Assembly: GCF_000455345.1 (NCBI RefSeq)
Contig: NZ_HG315690.1
Location: 1,315,742-1,379,741, forward strand
DNA: 64,000 nucleotides
Source of the DNA: Halopiger goleimassiliensis
GTDB lineage: Archaea; Halobacteriota; Halobacteria; Halobacteriales; Natrialbaceae
Reading direction: 5' to 3'
Shown: one piece after another, positions 39,867 through 49,600 of the stretch
Numbering within the stretch: position 1 is the first letter of the stretch
Layout: the number at the start of each line of letters is the position of its first letter
The notes under the pieces: generated by a model
The model's input: the letters and a program-made list of their open reading frames with translations, nothing else
The model's database searches: none
Told to the model about the DNA's origin: nothing
Made by a program: the position numbers and the translations under genes

Positions 39867-40071
39867 GGGCCGGTAGACGCCCGCCGGGGAGATTAATCAA
39901 CCGGATGCCGTCGGCCGAACGGCTACGGGTGACCGTCAACCCGGACCGAAGCCGTCGCTGGGAGGTCGGACCTGGCGACGGGGACGCCGGCCCGCACGTA
40001 TAATTTCAGTTACAGCACAGCGCTCGATAACACCCTGGTCTTTTTCTCCCCCACCTTCCAATAGGGCGAAC

Positions 40072-40242
40072 ATGAAATCCGTCCGGAAGGCACTCCGCGA
40101 AGGAGAACTCGACAAGGACACCTACGATCGACTCGTCTGTGCCGAGTGTGAGAAACCGCTGAAGACCGAGAACGACCCGGACGAGATCAAGACCGTTCGC
40201 ATCTGTCCGGAGTGTAACGGCGAGTGGAAGGAGATCAGATAA
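40072..40242 (+). CDS. HVO_0758-type zinc-finger protein (56 aa)
   Basis: 56 residues: MKSVRKALREGELDKDTYDR, then CAEC and CPEC zinc ligands with a C-terminal GEWKEIR. Same layout as the small haloarchaeal HVO_0758 family. A T-rich CTTTTTCTC tract (about 40039-40047) lies about 27-33 bp ahead. Function unknown; highly conserved among haloarchaea. Confidence 0.8.
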   Translation: MKSVRKALREGELDKDTYDRLVCAECEKPLKTENDPDEIKTVRICPECNGEWKEIR

Positions 40243-40304
40243 GCGATCGAACCCGCGTAACTCCGGGCCGGTCCAGCGAGCGATCGGCCCGGAATCGCCC
40301 GGCG

Positions 40305-41489
40305 TCAGCGCTCGCCGGCCATCGCCGAAAAGAGCCGTTCTTCGAACTCCTCGTCGTCGATGCCGTCCGACGGACCGATGCCGCGCATGTGATCGACGGA
40401 TAGCTGACCGCCACCCATCCGAGCGTGGCCCCCGGCGTTCGCCATCGGGATGTCGCTGACCGCGTGCCGGAGCGTCTCGCCCATGTGGACGCGGTCGTCC
40501 CGCGAGCGCCCGGAGAGGTGGATCGTCCCGTCTTTCTTCCCGTAGACGACCACCGCCGTGACGCCCTCCAGGTGCATCAGTTCGTCCGCGGCCTGTGGAA
40601 TCGCGTCGGTGTTTCCTACCTCACCGACGTCACAGACGGCGAACGAGCCGTCGACGCGTTTCTCGGTAATCGCCGTGGCCTTGACCTGTAACACGTCGTC
40701 GCTGACCTGCGGGTTGGCGATCCGTTCGAGCAGGTCCTCGTCGATGGCGTCGTACAGCACCGCCGCGGCCTCGAACTCGGCTCTGGAACAGCCGTTCGTC
40801 AGGTGGTCCGTATCGGACTGGATGCCGTAGATCAGTCCCGTCGCCAGTTCCGGCGAGAGGACGGGGTCGCCCTCGTCGTCCGGTGTCGACGCGCCGACCT
40901 CCTCGAGGTACTCGACGAATATCGTCGACGCCGCGCCGTACTCCGTTCGAACGTCGGTAAAGCGCGTCCCGGTCCCGTTTCCGGGGTGGTGATCGACGAC
41001 CGCGACCGGCTCGACCGTCTGAGCGCCGGTGAACCCTCGCGGCGTGTTGTGATCGACCAGCACCACCGCGTCGCAGGCCAGGTCTGAACTCGACTCGACG
41101 CGCTCGAGGTCCAGATCGAGCACCGTCCGGAACGCACGGTTCTCCTGGTGGCGGATCTCCCCGGCGAACTGCAGCGTCGCGTCGGTGTCGACGGCATCGG
41201 CGATGGTCGCGACCCCCATCGCACACGCCATCGCGTCCGGATCCGGGTTCGGATGCATCAACACGGCCACCTCGTCGTAATCGGCGAGGATCCGTTGCAG
41301 GCGAACGCCAGGCGGGCGACGGAACCAGCGAACGAGCCACCAGCCGCCGACGAGGGCGGCCGCGACGGCCACCACCAGCAACGAGAGGACGAGGGGATCG
41401 AGCGACTGGAGCGTTTCGACGACGGCGTCGGCCGTCGACGCGCCCGTCTCGACGAACGTGAGGGTCGCCGAGACGTCCGGTTCGTTCAT
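40305..41489 (-). CDS. DHH-family phosphoesterase with N-terminal membrane anchor
   Basis: 394 residues. One transmembrane segment (about 32-55; LSLLVVAVAAALVGGWWLVR), then a DHH domain with HPNPDPDAMACAMG (metal Asp pair) and AVVDHHPGN (the DHH triad), and a DHHA1 domain ending GGHARMGGGQLS (GGGH-like). Relatives are oligoribonuclease/cyclic-dinucleotide phosphodiesterases such as GdpP, which are also membrane-anchored. Cytosolic catalytic side is expected. Substrate (pAp, nanoRNA or c-di-AMP) not told by sequence. Confidence 0.9.
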   Translation of the reverse strand: MNEPDVSATLTFVETGASTADAVVETLQSLDPLVLSLLVVAVAAALVGGWWLVRWFRRPPGVRLQRILADYDEVAVLMHPNPDPDAMACAMGVATIADAVDTDATLQFAGEIRHQENRAFRTVLDLDLERVESSSDLACDAVVLVDHNTPRGFTGAQTVEPVAVVDHHPGNGTGTRFTDVRTEYGAASTIFVEYLEEVGASTPDDEGDPVLSPELATGLIYGIQSDTDHLTNGCSRAEFEAAAVLYDAIDEDLLERIANPQVSDDVLQVKATAITEKRVDGSFAVCDVGEVGNTDAIPQAADELMHLEGVTAVVVYGKKDGTIHLSGRSRDDRVHMGETLRHAVSDIPMANAGGHARMGGGQLSVDHMRGIGPSDGIDDEEFEERLFSAMAGER

Positions 41490-41546
41490 ACCGGACAGTC
41501 TTATCGGACCAACATGAAATTTCCGCCGCGTTTTCCGAGAACGATA

Positions 41547-42434
41547 CTACCTCGAGTAGCCCTCGATAGCCGCGTGATAGCCCTCCCGGAAGGTCGGATA
41601 CGCGAACTCGTAGCCCAACTCGCGGAGCGTCTCGTTCGAACAGCGCTTGCTCGTCAGGATCCGCCGGCGGGCGGCCGCCGAGAGGTCGTCCGCCTCGAGC
41701 CGCTGGGCTTTCGTCCGTTTCGGCGGCGAGTCACGACCGCACTGCTCGGCCAGCCAGTCGGCGAACGCCCACTTCTCGACGGGTTCGTCGTCGACCACCT
41801 GGACGACCTCGTCGCGGGCGAGGCCCTCCTCGAGGAGGTAGCGGACCGCGCCGGCGGCGTCGTCGCGGTGGACCATGTTCAGGTACCCCTCCGTGACCGG
41901 CCCCTCGAGGTAGCGCTCGAGCCGATAGCGGTCGGGGCCGTAGAGGCCGGCGTAGCGGGCGACGGTGCCCTCGAACCCGTACTCGGCGGGGCGCTCGAGC
42001 GCGACGCGTTCGGCCGCGGCGAGGGCCTCGGTCTTCTCGGTCGTCGGCTCGATCGGCGTCTCCTCGTCGACCCAGTCGCCGTCGTGATCGCCGTAGACGC
42101 CCGTCGAGGACGTGTAGACGAGCCGGTCGGGCACCTCGTCGCGTTCGCCGAAGGCGTCGACGGCCGTCCGGAGGCCCTCGACGTACACCTCGCGGGCGGC
42201 ATCGGCACCCCGACCGCCGCTGCTCGCGGCGAAGACGACGGCGTCGACGTCGGGGACGGCCGACAGGGACTCGCGATCGGTCACGTCGGCCTCGACCGCC
42301 TCGAGACCCGCTTCCGAAACGCGCTCGAGGCCCTCGTCGGAGCGGCGGACACCGATCACGTCGTGGCCCCGGGAGTGGAGCTGTCGGCCCAGTTCGAGGC
42401 CGACGTAGCCACAGCCCAGAATTGCAACCTGCAT
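41547..42434 (-). CDS. NAD(P)-dependent epimerase/dehydratase-like SDR
   Basis: 295 residues. MQVAILGCGYVGLELGRQL is the GxGxxG dinucleotide site; VVFAASSGGRGADAAREVYV, LVYTSSTGVYGDHDGDWVDE (S plus Y in STGVYG-x-HDG), and LNMVHRDDAAGAVRYLL follow. Atypical-SDR type close to YeeZ. No sugar-nucleotide genes nearby, so the substrate is unclear. C-terminal region is longer than minimal SDRs. Confidence 0.85.
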   Translation of the reverse strand: MQVAILGCGYVGLELGRQLHSRGHDVIGVRRSDEGLERVSEAGLEAVEADVTDRESLSAVPDVDAVVFAASSGGRGADAAREVYVEGLRTAVDAFGERDEVPDRLVYTSSTGVYGDHDGDWVDEETPIEPTTEKTEALAAAERVALERPAEYGFEGTVARYAGLYGPDRYRLERYLEGPVTEGYLNMVHRDDAAGAVRYLLEEGLARDEVVQVVDDEPVEKWAFADWLAEQCGRDSPPKRTKAQRLEADDLSAAARRRILTSKRCSNETLRELGYEFAYPTFREGYHAAIEGYSR

Positions 42435-42516
42435 ATCGGGGTTCGTGGGGGAACAGGCATAACGGCACCGCTCGAGGAGAGATTCCGGAGCGGACCGAGA
42501 ACGGCGGACCGTCGCG

Positions 42517-42945
42517 TCAGGGCATCTCGTCGGCGATCACGTACTGGACGTGGACGAACTCCTCGAAGCTCATCGGGGCGCGCCGTTCGATCTTCTGCTG
42601 GATCTCCTTGGCGTCCATCTCGATCGCGAGGTCGCTCTCGAGGGCGTCGACGTCGAGGACGGCCGACGACATCCCGAGCAGGAGGTGTTCGGTGGCCATC
42701 GTGACGATCGTCTCCGGATCGTCCGGCGCGCCGTCGGCCAGCGACTGGATCTGTGCGGCCTCCTCGAGGGTCAACGCGGGCGAGTCGCCCGCGCCGAGGG
42801 CCTCGAGGCGCTCACGATCGACGTCGGTCGCGTCGGCGACGGCCTCGAGACCGTGCGATTCGACGACCGCGGCCAGTTCCTCGTCGTACTCCCGACGCAG
42901 CTCCCCGGGCGACTCCGGCGCACGTCTTCGCTGTTCATGGAACAT
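42517..42945 (-). CDS. DUF5791-family protein
   Basis: 142 residues from MFHEQRRRAPESPGELRREY. Helical throughout: VADATDVDRERLEALGAGDS, LTLEEAAQIQSLADGAPDDP, TEHLLLGMSSAVLDVDALES, and APMSFEEFVHVQYVIADEM at the end. Same layout as haloarchaeal DUF5791 of unknown function. Divergent from cetZ, sharing a 100-bp promoter region. Confidence 0.78.
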   Translation of the reverse strand: MFHEQRRRAPESPGELRREYDEELAAVVESHGLEAVADATDVDRERLEALGAGDSPALTLEEAAQIQSLADGAPDDPETIVTMATEHLLLGMSSAVLDVDALESDLAIEMDAKEIQQKIERRAPMSFEEFVHVQYVIADEMP

Positions 42946-43047
42946 ATCCGGACCCACAGCGGTCGCCCACAAGTGGATTACCCTTCGGCGACCGGAAGGA
43001 TCGAACCCACCGCAACCTTCAACTTCGGCCACGCGCATGGGATCTCT

Positions 43048-44130
43048 ATGAAAGTCGCCCTGATAGGCGTAGGGCAAGCCGGTGGGAACGTCACCGAGCG
43101 CCTCGCTCGGTTCGACGCGGACATGGGCTTCGGAGCCGTCCAAGGTGCCCTCGCCGTCAACTCCGCGGAAGCCGACCTCCAGTCCCTCGAGTTCGTCGAC
43201 ACGCAGTTGATCGGTGCCGACCGCGTCAACGGCCACGGCGTGGGAGCCGACAACGAACTCGGCACCGAGATCATGGACGCGGACATCAACCAGGTGCTTT
43301 CCAACCTCGACGGTCGCGTCACCTCCAAAGCCGACGCGATCTTCGTCGTCGCCGGCCTCGGCGGCGGGACGGGCAGCGGCGGCGCACCCGTACTCGTCCA
43401 TCACCTCCAGCGAGTGTACGACGTCCCGATCTACGCGCTCGGCGTCTTGCCGGGACGTAACGAGGGCGCGATCTACCAGGCCAACGCGGGTCGATCGCTG
43501 AAGACGCTGGCCCGCGAGGCCGACTCGACGCTGTTGATCGACAACGACGCCTGGCACGAGCAAGGCGAGAGCGTCGAGGACGCCTTCGAGCGCATCAACG
43601 GCAAGATCGCTCAGCGAGTCGGTCTCCTCTTTGCCTCCGGCGAGGCCGTCGACGGCGTCGGCGAGAGCGTCGTCGACTCGAGCGAGGTGATCAACACCTT
43701 GAACGCCGGCGGCCTCTCGGTGCTGGGCTACGCGAGCGAGACCGCCGCCGAGGACAGCAGCGACAACCTCCGGACCGTGATGACCGTCTCCCGGCAAGCC
43801 CTGCTGACGGGGGCCAGCATGCCCGACGTGACGAGCGCCGACGCCGCCCTCCTGGTCGTCGCGGGTCGACCCGAAGCGATCCCCCGCAAGGGCGTCGAGA
43901 AAGCCCGGCGCTGGCTCGAAGACGAGACCGACACCATGCAGGTCCGGGGCGGGGATTTCCCGCTGGATACCGATCGCCTCGGCGCGCTCGTGTTGTTGGG
44001 CGGGGCCGAACGCTCCTCTCGCATCGACGAGTTCATGGAACGCGCACGCGAGGCGAAGCGCGCCCAAGAAGACGAACGCGACGATCCGGCCGACCAGCTC
44101 ACCGACGAGCGCATCGAGAACCTCTTCTGA
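43048..44130 (+). CDS. cetZ: CetZ-family tubulin/FtsZ-like GTPase
   Basis: 360 residues. GTP-binding: MKVALIGVGQAGGNV (phosphate loop start) and the tubulin signature GGGTGSG at 105-111 (VAGLGGGTGSGGAPV). Other CetZ blocks: NGHGVGADNELGTEIM, LGVLPGRNEGAIYQ, and LLIDNDAWHEQGESVEDAF. C-terminus (REAKRAQEDERDDPADQL, then TDERIENLF) is an acidic tail. CetZ proteins shape haloarchaeal cells and control motility. The sequence looks closer to a CetZ2-like paralogue than to CetZ1, though I cannot prove which. No CetZ partner gene is adjacent. Confidence 0.92.
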   Translation: MKVALIGVGQAGGNVTERLARFDADMGFGAVQGALAVNSAEADLQSLEFVDTQLIGADRVNGHGVGADNELGTEIMDADINQVLSNLDGRVTSKADAIFVVAGLGGGTGSGGAPVLVHHLQRVYDVPIYALGVLPGRNEGAIYQANAGRSLKTLAREADSTLLIDNDAWHEQGESVEDAFERINGKIAQRVGLLFASGEAVDGVGESVVDSSEVINTLNAGGLSVLGYASETAAEDSSDNLRTVMTVSRQALLTGASMPDVTSADAALLVVAGRPEAIPRKGVEKARRWLEDETDTMQVRGGDFPLDTDRLGALVLLGGAERSSRIDEFMERAREAKRAQEDERDDPADQLTDERIENLF

Positions 44131-44533
44131 GGTCGCGGGGTCTGCTCCCGCGTCCGCGTACCCCCCTGGACGACCCGCAGGTCGCCGACGGGAGCGGCTC
44201 CGCCACGGGATGGCGGAGCCAGTTTATATGTCCCTCGAGCGTCCGTGTGAGTTGTCGACACGCGGGACGGAGCGCCTGCGAACTGTTTTCAGGGGTCTGT
44301 CGATCGGTACATTTAAATTACAGGCGACAGTAGTAGCCGGTACCAGACGCCACCGGGGCGCGTATCGCTCGACGATCGATGACAGGAAATCTTATTCACC
44401 GAGGTTTCGCAGATCGTGAGCGGTCGCTGTCTTCGACGGATCGCACGGGTCGAGGGCCCGCTCCCGGGCTCGTCGGCCGCCGACGTCGGTCCGTCGATGT
44501 TCCGGTGCGGTATGGCACAGAGGTTTGACTAAC
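44131..44533. other. 403-bp intergenic region with hairpin and two TATA-like boxes
   Basis: No gene. It has a terminator-like hairpin (44196-44220), then TTTATAT (44222-44228) and ATTTAAATTA (44309-44318). The leader from the second box to the 44534 gene would be about 190 nt, or it may drive a small RNA. Confidence 0.55.
44196..44220. terminator. 10-bp stem hairpin after cetZ
   Basis: GGCTCCGCCA (44196-44205), loop CGGGA, TGGCGGAGCC (44211-44220). Very stable, 65 bp after the cetZ stop codon; it sits directly before a TATA-like box. Confidence 0.55.
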
Positions 44534-45415
44534 ATGGTAGACGAATCGAAAAACATCGAACTGACAGAGGACGACCTAGAAAACAAATCGAAAGGGCAGC
44601 TCATCAAGAAGGCCGGTCAGCTCCGCGATCGGCGCAACGAGCTGAACCAGATGGCCTCCGAGCGGGCCTCCAAACGCGACGAACTCAACGCCAAGACGCG
44701 CGAGAAAGTCGACGAGGCCCAGGAGCACCGCGAGAAGCGCGACGAGTTAAACGAGCAGGTCCAAGAGCACAAGGAAAAGCGAAACGAGCTCAACGCGAAG
44801 GCCAACGAGCTGTTCGACAAGGTCGAGCAGCTCAAGTCGGACATGGAGCTCGACGAGGGGAAAGACCTAGAAGAGCTCGAGGAGGAGATCGAGGAACTCG
44901 AGTTCAAACAGCAGACCGAGGTCCTCTCGAGCGAGGAGGAGCAGGAGCTCATCGAGAAGATCGAGGCCAAGCGCGAGGAGTACGAGGAGCGCAAACAGAA
45001 GCTCGATCAGAACGAGGACTTAGAAGAGCTCGTCGAGGAAGCCGAAGAAGTCCGTTCCGAGGCCTCCAAACACCACCAGAAGGTGACGGAGCTCGCGGAC
45101 AAGGCCCAGGAACACCACAACCAGATGATCGAGGCCTACCGCGAGGCCGACGACATCCGTGACGAGGCCGACGAGATGCACGAGAAGTTCGTCGAGGCCC
45201 AGGAGGCCGCCGACCGTCATCACGAGGACTTCGTGCGCGTCCAGAAGCGCCTGCGCGAACTGGACAAGAAAGAAGAGGAAGAGCGCAAGTCCGAGCGCGA
45301 CAAGAAGAAAGAGGAGGCCAAGGAAGAGGCCGAGGAGATCTATCAGAAGTTCAAGGAAGGCGAGACCTTAGACACCGAGGACCTGATGAAGCTCCAGAAG
45401 ACGGGGCTGCTCTAG
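44534..45415 (+). CDS. Long coiled-coil protein
   Basis: 293 residues from MVDESKNIELTEDDLENKSK. Almost wholly charged heptads (KAGQLRDRRNELNQMASERA to RLRELDKKEEEERKSERDK), predicted as one continuous coiled coil from about 25 to 275. C-terminal YQKFKEGETLDTEDLMKLQK is the only non-coiled part and is conserved in haloarchaeal relatives (a DUF7121-like coiled-coil family). Function unknown; a chromosome- or envelope-related scaffold is possible. A GAGGT element lies 10-14 bp ahead of the ATG, unusual in leaderless genomes. Confidence 0.8.
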   Translation: MVDESKNIELTEDDLENKSKGQLIKKAGQLRDRRNELNQMASERASKRDELNAKTREKVDEAQEHREKRDELNEQVQEHKEKRNELNAKANELFDKVEQLKSDMELDEGKDLEELEEEIEELEFKQQTEVLSSEEEQELIEKIEAKREEYEERKQKLDQNEDLEELVEEAEEVRSEASKHHQKVTELADKAQEHHNQMIEAYREADDIRDEADEMHEKFVEAQEAADRHHEDFVRVQKRLRELDKKEEEERKSERDKKKEEAKEEAEEIYQKFKEGETLDTEDLMKLQKTGLL

Positions 45416-45445
45416 CGGTCGTCCACTCGATTCGTCTCCACGCGG

Positions 45446-45450
45446 TTTTT
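45446..45450 (+). terminator. T5 tract after the coiled-coil gene
   Basis: TTTTT 30 bp after the stop codon in CGCGGTTTTTGCGG; plausible U-tract terminator. Confidence 0.4.
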
Positions 45451-45641
45451 GCGGGAGGCGGGCGACAGGTGATCGCGACTCGAGAGTGACACGTTTGCGC
45501 TCGAGCGCGTAGTCGACGCTACCTCGATCGATCAGCGATCGCTCCGCGACGACACGCCGCGGGCTCTCGAGGACGACACCGCCAGCCTGGCGAGCGACGA
45601 TATTAACAGGGCGGCACACACAGCGTTCGACATGTCTCGAG

Positions 45642-46646
45642 GTGAGGCCCGTGGTTGAGGCCCGCGGGATCGGACGACTCGTGATCGTACTGGTCGCGAC
45701 GGCGGCCTTCGCTGCCGTCGGCTACGCGCTGTTCGTCTACTATCCGGAGAGCGTAACCGACCTGCTGGGCGTTCTCGTGGCGCTCGCGGTCGTCGGCATC
45801 GGCGCGCGAATCGGCAGCAACGTCGCCGGCTCGCTGTTCCCGGGCTACGACGTCGCCGAAGTCGCCGTCGAGGGGCCGATCACGCGCGACGGCGGCGGCG
45901 GACCGGTGCCCTCGAGTCCGCGGTCGACGCCGGCCGACGACGTCGTCGAACAGATCGATCGGGCCGACGCGGACGGCAACGTCGACGCGTTACTGTTGAA
46001 GCTGAACACGCCCGGCGGCGAAGTGGTGCCGAGCGACGACATCCGGCTGGCGGCCGAGCGGTTCGACGGGCCGACGATCGCCTACGCGACTGACACCTGC
46101 GCCAGCGGCGGCTACTGGATCGCCAGCGGCTGCGACGAACTGTGGGCCCGCGAGGGGTCGATCGTCGGCTCGATCGGCGTCATCGGCTCGCGGGTCAACG
46201 CCAGCGACCTCGCCGAGAAGGTCGGGCTCTCCTACGAGCGCTTCGCCGCCGGCGAGTACAAGGACGCCGGCACCCCGCTGAAGGAACTCGAGGAGGACGA
46301 ACGGGAGTACCTCCAGGGGATCATCGACGACTACTACGAGACGTTCGTCGAGCGGGTCAGCGACGGACGCGACCTAGACGCGGAGTTCGTCCGCGACACC
46401 GAGGCCCGGATCTACCTCGGCGAGCAGGCCCACGAGCTGGGACTGGTCGACGAACTCGGCACCCGACGGGACATCGAGGACGAACTGGCGGACCGGCTCG
46501 AGCGCGAGAAGGTGGCCATCGAGGAGTTCGAGCCCGAACGGCCGCTGATGGCTCGCGTCGGTGCCGGCGCGCAGAAGGTCGCGTACGCCTTCGGTGCCGG
46601 GATCGCCGGCCTCGCCGCGGAGCGGGAGTTCCGGCTTCGAACGTGA
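45642..46646 (+). CDS. sppA: Signal peptide peptidase SppA (S49 family)
   Basis: 334 residues with a GTG start (45651 is also possible). Two hydrophobic segments (about 10-32 and 38-62) anchor it; the domain then runs outside the membrane. S49 motifs: LLLKLNTPGGEVVPSDDI, ATDTCASGGYWIASGCDE with the catalytic Ser in ASGG, GSIGVIGSRVNASDL and FAAGEYKDAGTPLKELEED with the general-base Lys. Degrades signal peptides released by secretion. A short ATG frame at 45632 overlaps the start. Confidence 0.93.
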   Translation: MRPVVEARGIGRLVIVLVATAAFAAVGYALFVYYPESVTDLLGVLVALAVVGIGARIGSNVAGSLFPGYDVAEVAVEGPITRDGGGGPVPSSPRSTPADDVVEQIDRADADGNVDALLLKLNTPGGEVVPSDDIRLAAERFDGPTIAYATDTCASGGYWIASGCDELWAREGSIVGSIGVIGSRVNASDLAEKVGLSYERFAAGEYKDAGTPLKELEEDEREYLQGIIDDYYETFVERVSDGRDLDAEFVRDTEARIYLGEQAHELGLVDELGTRRDIEDELADRLEREKVAIEEFEPERPLMARVGAGAQKVAYAFGAGIAGLAAEREFRLRT

Positions 46647-46679
46647 GCCGTCGCTCCGACGGCCACGAGCGACTTCGGC

Positions 46680-49600
46680 TTACGGCGGACTGGCGTCCGG
46701 TTCTTCGACGGCCAGCGCCCACCCCTCGAGCCACTCGCGCAAGCCGGTGTCTGGAACGTCTAGGTCGTGATAGTTGACCTCGAGGTCGGGGAAGCCGCCG
46801 ACCTCGTCCTGGTGTCCGACCCAGTACTCGTAGGGGTCGTCGAGTCGATCGTTGCCGGCGCGGGTTTGGATCTCTGCGACGATTCGCTGGTCGTGGTAGG
46901 TTCGGTCCGCGGGGCGAGCCCCCGCGTACTGGAGGTTGTGTTCTTCGACCTGTTCCGCGGCGAAGACCTCGAGCCCGTCGGGCCACAGCGGCGGTTCGGA
47001 CTCGCTGTCGGAACTCGCGAAGTCGGTGTCGTCGAGCGGCGGGTCGGCGGTGTAGTTGTCCTCGACGTAGACCGTGCCGCCGCCCTCGAGGATTTCGTCC
47101 TGATCGTCGGTCAGCCCGGTGTAGCCGTTGCCGACGAAGGTGGTGACGGCCGAGCTATCGATACTGGCCGACTCGTCGAAGAAGTACGTGAAGTTGTTGA
47201 CGACGACCGTCTCGGTGTCGTCTTTGAGCCGCGGGATGCGGCCGCGGGCTTTCGCCCAGACGTTCCCCGCGAGGAACGCCTCCTCGTTGCCGTCGCCGAT
47301 CAGCGTCGCGTAGTTGTGATCGGTGGATTCGCCGTAGGGATCCCACAGCCCCTCGTAGACGAGACAGTTGATCATGGAGTTGCGCTCGCCGTAGTAGCCA
47401 AGCGACATGCACTCGTCGGTCCCCCAGGAGGCGGTGACGTGGTCGAAGACGGTGTTCGTGGCGTCGTTGTCCGTGTTGACCGCGTCGTTGCTCTGGACGT
47501 CGCCCGCCTCGGAACCGGGGCCGTGCCGGGAGCGGATGTGCTGGATCACGCAGTCGTCGGCGTCGACCTGGAACTGGCCTTTGACGAACGTGATCCCCGG
47601 CGACGGGGCCGTCTGTCCGGCCATCCAGCACTTGTCCTCCGAAATCTCGAGCGTCTCGTCCTCGATTTCGATCGTGCCGCTGCACTCGAAGACGATCACC
47701 CGGGGACCCGCCGTCTGGACGGCGTCTTTGACCTGCCCGTAGTCGGGTTCGGTGATCGTGATGACCTGGACGTCTTCGCTCTCGAGCCACGGCGCGGGCG
47801 TCGAGAAGCCGTCAGTGTAGTCGAAGTGCGAGCCGCCGGAACCGACGGTGTCGCCTGCCTCGGTCTCGAAGGTCCGCGTCTGGCCGGTCGCGACGTCGCC
47901 GTCGTCGGCCTCGGCGACCGCGCGGTACTCGTACTCGGTCTCGCCCGAGAGCCCGAAGAGCGTCCCGTCGAACGCGCCGGGCTCCTCGAGCGTCGCGGGG
48001 CTCGAAGCGTTCCACTCGTCGTCATCGTCGGCCACGCGGTACTCGAAGAAGACGTCCGCCGTCTCGGCCTGGCCGCCGATGGCCTCGAGCGTGCCCGACA
48101 CCGTCGCGGAGGTGGCGTCGATCTCCGTCGGGTCGCCGGTCGCGACGGCCGGCTCCGTGTCGGATTCGGCGGTGGTAACGGTCGCGATCGAGCCGGTGTC
48201 GACGTCGCCGTCGCTGGCGGTGACGGTCGCGCGGAACTCGTACTCGGTCTCGCTCGAGAGGTCGGTGACGGACTCGGTGAACGGACCGGGTTCGGTCACC
48301 GTCTGACCGCTCGTCGCCGCCCACGAATCGGCACCGGCTTCGCGGTACTCGAAGGCGACCTCGGCCGACGGGGCCTGCCCGAGCGACTCGAGCGTGCCCG
48401 ACACCGTCGCGCTCTCGGCGTGGACGTCCTCGGCCGAACCGGTCGCGACCAGCGGCTCCGTGTCGGTGTCGCCGCCGTCGTTCCCGGAGACGCTGCCGGC
48501 GACCTCGACGTTCCCGATGTCCTGGTTGTGCGTCGGGGAAACGCCGCCCAGTTCGGAGAACGCCGCGGCACAGAGCGTCCCCGGGTTGTGACTGGTGACC
48601 GCCAGTCCGAGGTAGCCGCTCTCGTCGGGATCGATCACGTCGGTCGAGAGTTCGGCCATGAGCGTCCAGTCCTCGCCGTCGTCAGAGCCGTACGCGAGGA
48701 ACGCGTCGTCGGTGCGGACGAGCCGCTGGTAGTCGGCGACCATCGTTCCGCCCGCGATCTCGCGCTCGCTCTCGCCGGCGTCCGACGTCAGACTCGTCGA
48801 CTCGCTTCCCGTCTCGGGACGCCACTGGACGGAGGTGTCGTGGCCCGGGGTCTTGCGGACCATCACGTTCGTCGCGTCGGCCTCGAGCGACTCGCGGAAC
48901 AGCAGGCCCGCCTTGGCGTACTCGTCGGTGTCCTCGAGGGCATCGACCCGAACGGTTGCGTCGAAGTCGCCGCTGACGTCGGCGAAGTAGTAGTGGCCCT
49001 CGTCCGCCTCGTTCCAGATGTCGGCACCGGCACCCTCGACGACGATGCCGTCAGTCTCCGCGGCCGCGGTCTCGAAGGTGTTCGTCGATCCGACGTCGCT
49101 GTCGCCGTCGCTGGCCTCGAGGACGGCCCGGAACTCGTAGCTCGTGCCGGGCGCGAGCTCCGAGACCTGATAGCTGACCGTGCCGGTCGAGGAGAGCGTC
49201 TGCTCGGGCGTCGACTGCCAGCCGAGCGCGCCGCTGGCGCGGTACTCGAAGGAGACGGCGACCTCGTCGGCACCACCGAGGTCGTCGACGGCCCCGCCGA
49301 GACTGGCCGACGCTTCGGTGACGTTCGATGCCGAGCCGGTCGAGACGACGGGATCGGTGTCGCCACCGCCACCCCCACCGCCGGTTCCGTCCTCGGTGGA
49401 GACGCTCCCGGAGACGTCGACGTCGCCGATATCCGTGTTGTTCGACGGCGACAGCCCCGAGAGGCTCGAGAACTGCGCCGTACAGAGCGTCCCCTCGTCG
49501 TGGCTCGTAACCGCGAGGCCGACGTACGCGCTGTCGGCGAAGTCGATGGTTCCCGCCGAGGGCGATATTTCGGCGATGAGCGTCCAGTTCTCGCCGTCGG

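Noticed and set aside
45632-45658. 8-codon ATG frame overlapping the sppA start
   Set aside because: No ribosome site or promoter spacing favours it; probably chance.
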